The translations under genes and the position numbers were made by a program. Below are positions 55,648-62,269 of a DNA stretch of 64,000 nucleotides, one piece after another. Source of the stretch: Frankia alni ACN14a (GTDB lineage: Bacteria > Actinomycetota > Actinomycetes > Frankiales > Frankiaceae); the NCBI RefSeq assembly GCF_000058485.1, contig NC_008278.1, forward strand, positions 862,962-926,961, given 5' to 3'. The notes beneath the pieces were generated by a model that worked only from the letters and a program-made list of their open reading frames with translations, searched no databases and was not told the DNA's origin. Numbering within the stretch: the stretch's first letter is position 1; each line of letters opens with the position of its first letter.

Positions 55648-56294
55648 GGCTGGCTCCGGGAGATGCGGATGCGCGGGGTGGTCGGCGGGATCGGCGGCGT
55701 GGTCGCGGAGCGGACGCGGACCCGCGGCGCGGTCGTCGTCGGAGACTGGCCGGCGCTGTGGTCGGGGCGCAGCAGCGGGCGCGGATCGACGGGCCGGGAC
55801 CTGGAGAAGTAGCCGGCGCGCTCCGCCTTCAGCGCCCACTTCGCCGCCTTGTTGTCCAGCGGGTACGGCGGCACCATCTCGGCGTGGTAGTTCTTGTACT
55901 GGACCATCTCGCCGAGCATCAGCACGACCGTTTCGAGGGTCCGGCCCACGTGCCACTGGGCGATGCAGACGCGCTGGGCGCCGTGGCCCTCGATGTTGGG
56001 ATGCAGGATCGGGGTCAGCCAGCGCAGTCCCGGCGCCTGCCGCGGATACTCCCGGCCGAGTTCGATGCGCACCCGGTGGTAGTCGCCGTACACGGGGCGC
56101 CCGTCCCGCTCGGCGCCCACGATGCCGCGGCAGCGGAAGGTCACCTCCCAGATCTCCGGCGGCCGCCCGGTGCCGGCGTCCACGATCCGGGCCTCGATGA
56201 GGTCGCTGTTCTCGCTGAGCTCGAGCACCTTGCGGGCGTCTGCCGCGAGACGCCGGTCGCGGGGGCTCAGCTGTCCCCCGGCGGTCAGCTCCAC
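55644..56294 (-). CDS. E2 ubiquitin-conjugating enzyme-like protein
   Basis: About 216 residues. A UBC fold is visible: EIWEVTFRCRGIVGAE, then HRVRIELGREYPRQAPGLRW, the HPN motif at 98-100 (TPILHPNIEG) and the catalytic Cys110 in RVCIAQWHVG, followed by helix TLETVVLMLGEMVQY and a PLDNKAAKWA segment like the E2 C-terminal helix. A basic, Pro-rich tail of about 55 residues is extra. GTG at 56294 with GGAG upstream. Presence of both HPN and Cys predicts an active thioester-forming E2. It lies between the RING-like gene and the JAMM gene, which it overlaps. Confidence 0.92.
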   Translation of the reverse strand: MELTAGGQLSPRDRRLAADARKVLELSENSDLIEARIVDAGTGRPPEIWEVTFRCRGIVGAERDGRPVYGDYHRVRIELGREYPRQAPGLRWLTPILHPNIEGHGAQRVCIAQWHVGRTLETVVLMLGEMVQYKNYHAEMVPPYPLDNKAAKWALKAERAGYFSRSRPVDPRPLLRPDHSAGQSPTTTAPRVRVRSATTPPIPPTTPRIRISRSQP

Positions 56295-56364
56295 TGTCTG
56301 CTCCGTTCGATCAGTCCGTGCTGTTGCGTCGATGTGGTGACCGCCGACCGCGCCCGGCCGCTGG

Positions 56365-56919
56365 TCAGCGGATCTCCGCCCCGCAGTGCGGCACCGCGCA
56401 CTCGCGGGCGTACTGCCCGCAGGCGCGGTGATGGGTGTGTCCCGCGGCGCACCGGACGTAGGCCTCGCCGGACGTGATCGGGTCGGCGCAGACCGGACAG
56501 CCCGGCGTGCCGTGCTGCACCTGGATGTGCGTGCCGGTGCCGCCGGCGGCGCTGCTGCTGGCGGTGGGTGTGGTGCTGACGTTGGGGGTGGTGCTGGCGG
56601 TGTTCGGCCGGGGCGGCCGGGTGCCGGGCGGGGAGGCCGGGTCGATGATCCGGATCCGGCTGCCCGGGCGGGACCCCGCCCGCCGCCCCGTCGGTCGTTC
56701 GCGCCGTGCCGGCGGCGGTTCGGGCCGTCCCGGTGGTGGCAGGGGCCGTCCCGGTGGTGGTGTGGGCCGTGCCGGTGGTGGTGCGTACGGGGCAGGTGGC
56801 GGAACGCGGCCGCCCGGCCGCTGCGCGCCGCGTCCCGCCCGGGAGCGCTGGTAGCCGAAGACGGAGATGCCCACCAGGACCGTCAGGATGGCGATGACGA
56901 CGGCGGCGGTGGCGTCCAT
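56365..56919 (-). CDS. Membrane RING-finger-like protein (E3 candidate)
   Basis: About 184 residues: an N-terminal membrane helix (AAVVIAILTVLVGISVFGY), about 115 residues of Pro/Arg/Ser-rich linker and a C-terminal zinc module with Cys141, Cys144, Cys157, His161, His163/164, Cys167, Cys174 and Cys179 (CPVCADPITSGEAYVRC, HTHHRAC, CAVPHC). The spacing C-x2-C ... C-x3-H ... H-x2-C ... C-x4-C is RING/treble-clef like. The gene lies between E1 and E2 and overlaps the E1 stop as TGATG. It is the best candidate for an E3 or for an anchor that brings E2 to the membrane. Confidence 0.85.
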   Translation of the reverse strand: MDATAAVVIAILTVLVGISVFGYQRSRAGRGAQRPGGRVPPPAPYAPPPARPTPPPGRPLPPPGRPEPPPARRERPTGRRAGSRPGSRIRIIDPASPPGTRPPRPNTASTTPNVSTTPTASSSAAGGTGTHIQVQHGTPGCPVCADPITSGEAYVRCAAGHTHHRACGQYARECAVPHCGAEIR

Positions 56920-58115
56920 CAGGGGTGGCTGTCCCTGTCGGTACCGGTGGGCACCGCCTCGGCACGGTCACCGGCGAGCTCCAGCCACGCCGAGCCGGCG
57001 GGCCCGCGGACCTCGACGACATCCAGGGGCGGGATGCCGACGGCGGCGAGCGACAGGCCGGCGTCCTCGGCGCCGAGCCGGTGGCGGAACACCGGGCGGC
57101 GTTCGGCGCCGCAGTCCGGGCAGGTCGCCGTCGAGTGCGGGACCAGCCCGCGGGCCCGCCGGACCGGGCTCGTCCGTCCGCAGCCGGCACAGTCGAACTC
57201 CCACACGCTGTCCCAGCGCAGCTCCACCGTGGCGGGCTCGCCGACCGTCGGGGCGGCGGCGGCGAGCAGATCGCCGACCGTCGCCGTGCGCGCCGACAGT
57301 GCGGTGTCGAGCACCGGTTCGAAGCGGGTGTGGGCCTCGCAGGCGGGGTTCTCCGGTCGACCGCTGACCATGAGGTCCGGGGCCTCCAGGTTCACCAGCA
57401 GCGATCGGCCGCCGACCACCGGGCGGCCGTGGAGCAGGTCCATGGCCAGGTGCACCTGGGCGGCGGCGACGATGGACGCCGCTGTCGGCGAGGTGGCCAC
57501 CCGGCCGCGCACCGCCGCGTCCAACGCCAGCTGACGGCAGGAGGCCACGTCGTCCAGGGCACGCCAGTCCTGGTCGGTGAAAGTGCACTCGTAGCAGGGG
57601 CCGGCGCCCGGCAGGAACGCCATGGCGTGACCGTGCGGACCCTGGGTGGCGCCCTCGACCCAGGGCACCCCGAGGGCGCGCGCGGTGCGGTTGAGCCACC
57701 AGCGCACCCGGCGGCTGTCCAGCCCGGCGAGGATGACGTCCTGCCCGCGCAGGTGGCCGAGCCCCGTCTCGTGCACGACGTCGGCGTGCAGGGCGTCCAC
57801 CCGCAGCGCGGGATTGAGATCGGCGAGGGTGTCGGCGGCGGCGGTCACCTTCGGTTGGCCCTCGTGCCGCGGCCGGAACAGCACCGAGCGACTCAGGTTG
57901 GACCGCTCGACCGTGTCCCGGTCGATGATGGTCACCTGCCGGAAGTCCAGCAGCGCCAGGTTCTTGAGGATCTCGTTCCCGAGCGCCCCGACGCCGACCA
58001 CGGCGACGCGGGCGAGGTGCACCGTCGACCGGTCCCACCACCCGTCCAGCCAGGCGAGCCGGGCGTTGCGGTCGCGGGGGTCGGGGATCCGGCGGCGCGG
58101 CTGGGCCAGCGTCAT
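56919..58115 (-). CDS. E1-like ThiF/UBA adenylating enzyme
   Basis: 398 residues. The ThiF fold has the nucleotide loop GVGALGNEIL (Gly41, 43, 46), the acidic residue of IIDRDTVERSNLSRS, Lys89 in RHEGQPKV, and a CYEC pair (174, 177) with a following Cys193 in ASCRQL as candidate catalytic Cys. C-terminal to this is a zinc ribbon (CAGC at 309-312 and CPDC at 332-335) and a short beta-rich end that could contact E2. It starts within the Ubl stop (ATGA). It should adenylate the Ubl C-terminus and pass it to the E2. Confidence 0.93.
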   Translation of the reverse strand: MTLAQPRRRIPDPRDRNARLAWLDGWWDRSTVHLARVAVVGVGALGNEILKNLALLDFRQVTIIDRDTVERSNLSRSVLFRPRHEGQPKVTAAADTLADLNPALRVDALHADVVHETGLGHLRGQDVILAGLDSRRVRWWLNRTARALGVPWVEGATQGPHGHAMAFLPGAGPCYECTFTDQDWRALDDVASCRQLALDAAVRGRVATSPTAASIVAAAQVHLAMDLLHGRPVVGGRSLLVNLEAPDLMVSGRPENPACEAHTRFEPVLDTALSARTATVGDLLAAAAPTVGEPATVELRWDSVWEFDCAGCGRTSPVRRARGLVPHSTATCPDCGAERRPVFRHRLGAEDAGLSLAAVGIPPLDVVEVRGPAGSAWLELAGDRAEAVPTGTDRDSHP

Positions 58116-58387
58116 GCCCGCGCACCGGCCAGCGCGAACGGGGCGATCAGCAGCGGGCTGCCCTGCGGAACCCCCGCGCTGGCCAGCGTGTCCGTGCCGG
58201 TGAGCTCCCGGCCCAGCGACTTGGCGTGAATCCGGTAGACCACCGCGGAACCGTCGCTGCCCGTCGTCGGCAGACCCAGCTCGGTCACGAACTCGGGGAT
58301 GAGCTCGCCGATGGGCACGTCGTCGGGCATTTCCACATCGGTGCGCGCGCCGGACGGCTGGATGAGCGTCATCGGGACGTCGGCCAT
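58112..58387 (-). CDS. Ubiquitin-like protein (YukD-like beta-grasp)
   Basis: 91 residues. The sequence MTLIQPSGARTDVEMPDDVP, then IGELIPEFVTELGLP, the VVYRIHAKSLGRELTGTDTL segment and GVPQGSPLLIAPF follows the beta-grasp order of YukD-like Ubls: beta hairpin, central helix, then YRL..LG..L....TL...G...G..L.L.P. The ATG at 58387 has AAGGG upstream. The protein ends ALAGARA with no Gly-Gly, so conjugation by the usual route would need processing or an unusual C-terminus. Directly upstream of E1 with stop-start overlap. Confidence 0.85.
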   Translation of the reverse strand: MADVPMTLIQPSGARTDVEMPDDVPIGELIPEFVTELGLPTTGSDGSAVVYRIHAKSLGRELTGTDTLASAGVPQGSPLLIAPFALAGARA

Positions 58388-58493
58388 GTCGGTTCCCTTC
58401 GGTCCGGTGTTGCGTCGCACGGTCAGCGACGTGCGCCGACCGCCGTGACATCCGGAACTGACGGACCGGGTCCGGTGCTCGCCGGACGTCGGG

Positions 58494-59852
58494 TCAGCCG
58501 GTCCAGCGCAGGCCGTACCCGCGCCCCTGGCGCAGGTCGCGAAACAGCATGCGGACCTCGACGGCCCGGTGCGGCGCCAGCCGCGGCTGGCGGGGCGGAT
58601 AGTCGTCGACGACCCGTGGCGGCACCCCGTCCAGCACGAAGACCTCGACGCCGGCCGCGACCTGCCGCCGGGAGAACCGCACCCGGATCTGGAACTCGGC
58701 CAGCCGGGACAGCGGCACGCACATGTAGTGCGGTGCCATCGGAGCGCCGTCCACGAGGCGCAGGACGATGTCGAGGTCGTGGCGCTCGCCGGCCTGCAGC
58801 GGGCGGGGCAGGGCGACCTGCAGCCGGTAGTAGCTGGGGCTCGGCTGGTCCCAGCTGAGCAGGGTGCCGCCGTAGAGAACCTCGGCGCCGAGCTCCCGGC
58901 CGCGCCCGCGGTGGTCGTCGCCGGGCGGGACGCTGAGCTCCAGCGTCACCGTCTCGACGCCGTCGGCCGTGGCGACGATGGTGCGCCGTTCGGTCACCTC
59001 GGGCAGATCGCGGTCGAGCAGCACCAGGGCGGACAGCCGCTCGGTGTACCAGGAGGCGTCGGCGGCGAAGGGCGGGATTTCTTCTCGGTTGTCGAAGGGC
59101 GTGCCGGTGTCGAAGGGCGCGCGGGCGGGCGGGATCGCGTCGGGGGCGGAGGTGAAGGTGGCGGGTGCGCGGACCGCCGCCTCGGCGATCAACACCAGTG
59201 CCTCGTCGGCCCGCCGGCGCACGGTGCGCCGGTCGCAGCGCCACTCATGTCCGAGTCGGTCCAGCCGCTCGCCGAGAAAGCGGTCCTGCGCCTCGCGATG
59301 CACCCCGAAGAAGACCTTCGCGGCCTCGGCGAGGTCGACCGGCAGAAGGGGGAGGCGCTGGCGCAGCCAGCGGATCACCATGGCCCGATCGACCCCCGAG
59401 CCGTTCGGGCCGGCCCCGTTGTTCGGGTTGGCCGCGGACCGGGATGACCCGTTCGGGCTGGGGTTCGTGCTGAGGCTGGGAGGCTGCGTGGAGCCGAGGC
59501 CCTCGTCGCGGCGGATCACCAGCGTGAGCATCGGGCCGATCCGGCCGTCCAGGTTGACCGCGTTCAGCCCCCGGCCCCGACCCAGCCGGCGCAGTTCCGC
59601 CAGCAGCGCGTCCTGGGTGAGCTCCCCCTGCCCGTCCGGGCCAGGTCTCTGCCCGTCCGGGCCAGGTCTCTGCCCGTCCGGGCCAGGTCTCTGCCCGTCC
59701 GGGCCAGGTCTCTGCCCGTCCGGGCCAGGGCCCGGTCCGCTCGGGCCGGCCCGCGACCCGTCCTTGCCGGACGTTCCGCGCCCTGCGGAGCCGTCAGTCG
59801 GCACGCTGCCTCCTCCACCGTCCTGCCGCGGCTGTCGTCGCGATCCGGACAT
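58494..59852 (-). CDS. Hypothetical protein at the head of the Ubl operon
   Basis: About 452 residues, ATG at 59852. N-terminus of tandem GPDGQRP repeats; then a helical part (VDLAEAAKVFFGVHREAQDR, FLGERLDRLGHEWRCDRRTV, RRADEALVLIAEAAVRAP) with an HTH-like look; then a beta-rich C-terminal half (ERLSALVLLDRDLPEVTERR, YRLQVALPRPLQAGERHDLD, EFQIRVRFSRRQVAAGVEVF). It might be a sensor or target-binding protein. It lies 106 bases upstream of the Ubl gene in the same direction. Family unknown. Confidence 0.7.
   Translation of the reverse strand: MSGSRRQPRQDGGGGSVPTDGSAGRGTSGKDGSRAGPSGPGPGPDGQRPGPDGQRPGPDGQRPGPDGQRPGPDGQGELTQDALLAELRRLGRGRGLNAVNLDGRIGPMLTLVIRRDEGLGSTQPPSLSTNPSPNGSSRSAANPNNGAGPNGSGVDRAMVIRWLRQRLPLLPVDLAEAAKVFFGVHREAQDRFLGERLDRLGHEWRCDRRTVRRRADEALVLIAEAAVRAPATFTSAPDAIPPARAPFDTGTPFDNREEIPPFAADASWYTERLSALVLLDRDLPEVTERRTIVATADGVETVTLELSVPPGDDHRGRGRELGAEVLYGGTLLSWDQPSPSYYRLQVALPRPLQAGERHDLDIVLRLVDGAPMAPHYMCVPLSRLAEFQIRVRFSRRQVAAGVEVFVLDGVPPRVVDDYPPRQPRLAPHRAVEVRMLFRDLRQGRGYGLRWTG
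59630..59730. repeat. 21-nt coding tandem repeat (about 4.8 copies)
   Basis: Exact 21-nt units encode PGPDGQR-type heptapeptides in the N-terminus of the gene at 58494. In-frame slippage would only change tail length. Confidence 0.95.
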
Positions 59853-60589
59853 CGCGACGACGCCTGTAGCACGCGCAACAGGCCGGGTGTCCATGATCCG
59901 GTCGCATCCGAAAGGCCGGCGCGGGCGCGAAGAATGAAGATGATGTCGTCGTCTGCCGGTGGCGGCGGTCCGGGCTGACCGCCAGCCGACCATCTCCGGA
60001 CGGTCGACCACGTCGCCGTTCGGTGCACGCGCCCCGCCCGCGTCGCGCGTCGGCTGCGTCAGCGGTGGCCGACGAGGTTCTGATTCCCCACGATGTTTCC
60101 CCCGATTGTCAGTTCTCGTGTTCCTGCCCTGGCACAGGCCGGCCGGGCCGTGTTCGTTTCCTGTCCGAATCGGGCGGAGCCGAAACCCGGCCTGGATGCT
60201 CGAAGCCCTGCCCGTAGTATGCCGCCGGCCGTGGCCCATGTCCGCAGGTCCGGCGCGACATTCCAGCGCGACGTTTCTGGTGCGCAACCGCGGTGCGCCA
60301 GGGGATGTCGTCGGCCCGGGGGCGCCGCCCGAGCGACGTCCGAGTGACCGCGGGCCCCGGGGGAAACAGGACAGAAAGTGAAGGATTCGTGGACAGCATG
60401 CCGTGCGCCGTCGCGGCCCGACGCCCGGTGGCCTACCGTCCGTCCGTCAACGGTGTGTCCAGCGTCGGAGCAGCGCACTGCTCGCGGCGGAGGCTCTGGC
60501 AGCGGAAGGCCAAGGCGCATGACCCGGCGGCGAGGACATCGAGCGGAAAATAATTCTGTCCAGCGCGGATCGGAAAAAAGAATTTCGCG
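59853..60589. other. Divergent intergenic region between the Ubl operon and the RES module
   Basis: About 740 bases. It should hold the promoter of the leftward conjugation operon and that of the rightward toxin-antitoxin pair. No motif could be assigned and no gene is supported. Confidence 0.5.
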
Positions 60590-61489
60590 ATGAGTGGCTC
60601 GGGGGTGGATCCGCCGGAACCGTCGGATCCATTGCTGCGCGTACTGGCCAGGTACTGGGACGACGTGCTGGCGCTCGCCGACCCCGAACAGCGCGCGAAG
60701 CTGCAGGGCCTCGTCGACGGCACGCTGGAGCCCGACCCGATCGACGCCCGTGCCGCGCTGGCCGAGGAGCTGCTGGACCTGCTCCCGCCGGGCCATGAGG
60801 TGGTCGACGTCCTGCTCGCCGGCTCCATGCTGGCCGGGAGCTCCGAGAGGTCCGTCCGTGACCTGTGGGAATCCGGCCTCCGACTGCTGCGGGCCAGTGA
60901 CCCCGCCGCTGGCGACAAAGCCGGCGGTCCGGCCGGCGACGCGGCCGGTGGCGGTCCGGCCGGCGACGCGGCCAGTGGTGGTCCGGCCGGCGACACAACC
61001 GGGGGAACTGGTGACACCGCCGGTTCTCCCGGTGGAGCGTCCGTCGGCGGCGGCCCGCGGCCGGTGGACGCTCCGGCGCCGGCGGACGAACGGCCGGCGG
61101 ACGAACGGCCGCTGGACGAGCGACCGGCAGAGGAGCGGCCGCTGGACGAGTTCGACCGGCTGGTGCGGTCCAGATTGCTGGCGATGCCGTCGCTGGCCCC
61201 GGAGGAGCTGCGGGGCTGGGGCGGCGACCCGGACGACACCCACCTGATCCGACTACGCGACCCGCGCAGAGGAGACCAGTTGCCCGCCTTCCAGTTCACT
61301 CCGGCCGGCCGGCCCTGGCCGATCGTGCGGCAGGTGAACGCGCGCCTCGGCGCCGCGGCCGACCCGTGGGGGGTGACCTGCTGGTGGGTCGACCCGCACG
61401 CCCGGCTCGACACCTCGCCGGCCGCGCTGCTGGGCCAGGGGCAGGACGCCCTGCTGCTGCGTGCCGCCGCGGCCCTGGCGGAGGACTGA
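60590..61489 (+). CDS. Antitoxin-like protein with Xre/MbcA/ParS toxin-binding domain
   Basis: About 299 residues. N-terminal helical region (PLLRVLARYWDDVLALADPE, ALAEELLDLLPPGHEVVDVL), a long low-complexity middle (GGPAGDA repeats and DERPxDERP repeats), then a C-terminal domain (LPAFQFTPAGRPWPIVRQVN, GVTCWWVDPHARLDTSPAAL, LLGQGQDALLLRAA) that matches the toxin-binding domain of RES-Xre antitoxins. No HTH is evident. TGA overlaps the RES gene ATG as TGATG. It is much longer than usual antitoxins (about 150 residues). Confidence 0.75.
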   Translation: MSGSGVDPPEPSDPLLRVLARYWDDVLALADPEQRAKLQGLVDGTLEPDPIDARAALAEELLDLLPPGHEVVDVLLAGSMLAGSSERSVRDLWESGLRLLRASDPAAGDKAGGPAGDAAGGGPAGDAASGGPAGDTTGGTGDTAGSPGGASVGGGPRPVDAPAPADERPADERPLDERPAEERPLDEFDRLVRSRLLAMPSLAPEELRGWGGDPDDTHLIRLRDPRRGDQLPAFQFTPAGRPWPIVRQVNARLGAAADPWGVTCWWVDPHARLDTSPAALLGQGQDALLLRAAAALAED

Positions 61490-62196
61490 TGCCCACCGGC
61501 GTGCCGCCCAAGGGCGACCGGGCCGCCCCGCGGTTCCACGAGGTTCCCCCGGGGACGCTGCTGTGGCGGGTCACCGCTCCCGCGAAACCGGCCACCCCGG
61601 AGGCCGAGCAGCCGCTGTTCCGCGCGCCCGCCCGCGAGGTGGAGTCCCATGGTGGGCGGTGGGGCGGCCGCTTCGACGCGACCCCGGACTGCCCCTATCC
61701 GTTCTGCTACGCCGCCTTCGACGATCTGACCGCGCTGTGCGAGGTGCTGCTGCGCGACATCCCGTTCGGGGCGGAGGAACGCTACCTTCCCCACGCCGTG
61801 GCGGCCGGGCGGCGGCTGGTGCTGCTGGAGACGCTGCGTCCACTGTGGCTGGTCAGCCTGCTGGCCGCCGCCGACCTCGCCGCGGCCCGGCAGGACACCT
61901 GGCTGGTCCACACCGACGACGTCAACTATCCGATCACCCGGCTGTGGGCGCACTGGCTGCGCGACGGTGACGGACCGGCCGGCCAGGGGCCGCCCGCGGG
62001 GTTGGTGTGGCCGTCGAAACGACAGCCGACGGGCCGGGCGGTGCTGCTGTTCGGCGACCGGTGTGGCGACGCGGTGCGCTATTCGCCGCTGGGATCACTC
62101 CGGCTCGACCAGCCGCCCGGCCTGGACTGGCTGAACCGTCGCCTGGCACTCGTGCGGACCCGGATCGGACCACCCTGGCCCGGCCCGTCCGTCTGA
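61489..62196 (+). CDS. RES-domain toxin (NAD-degrading family)
   Basis: About 235 residues. RES motif elements occur in order: Arg in TLLWRVTAPA, the GGRWGGRFDATPDCPYPFCY segment, Glu in DLTALCEVLLRDIPFG, and Ser in WPSKRQPTGRAVLLFG. Proteins of this family deplete NAD and form type II modules with Xre/ParS-type partners, as here. Length matches the family. Pairing with a coupled antitoxin-like gene supports the call. Confidence 0.8.
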   Translation: MPTGVPPKGDRAAPRFHEVPPGTLLWRVTAPAKPATPEAEQPLFRAPAREVESHGGRWGGRFDATPDCPYPFCYAAFDDLTALCEVLLRDIPFGAEERYLPHAVAAGRRLVLLETLRPLWLVSLLAAADLAAARQDTWLVHTDDVNYPITRLWAHWLRDGDGPAGQGPPAGLVWPSKRQPTGRAVLLFGDRCGDAVRYSPLGSLRLDQPPGLDWLNRRLALVRTRIGPPWPGPSV

Positions 62197-62269
62197 GCTT
62201 CAACGGGCACGCCTTGCCGCCGACCGGGAAGCCGGCCGGCGCAGGTCCTGTCGACAGAAGGGATGGCCG

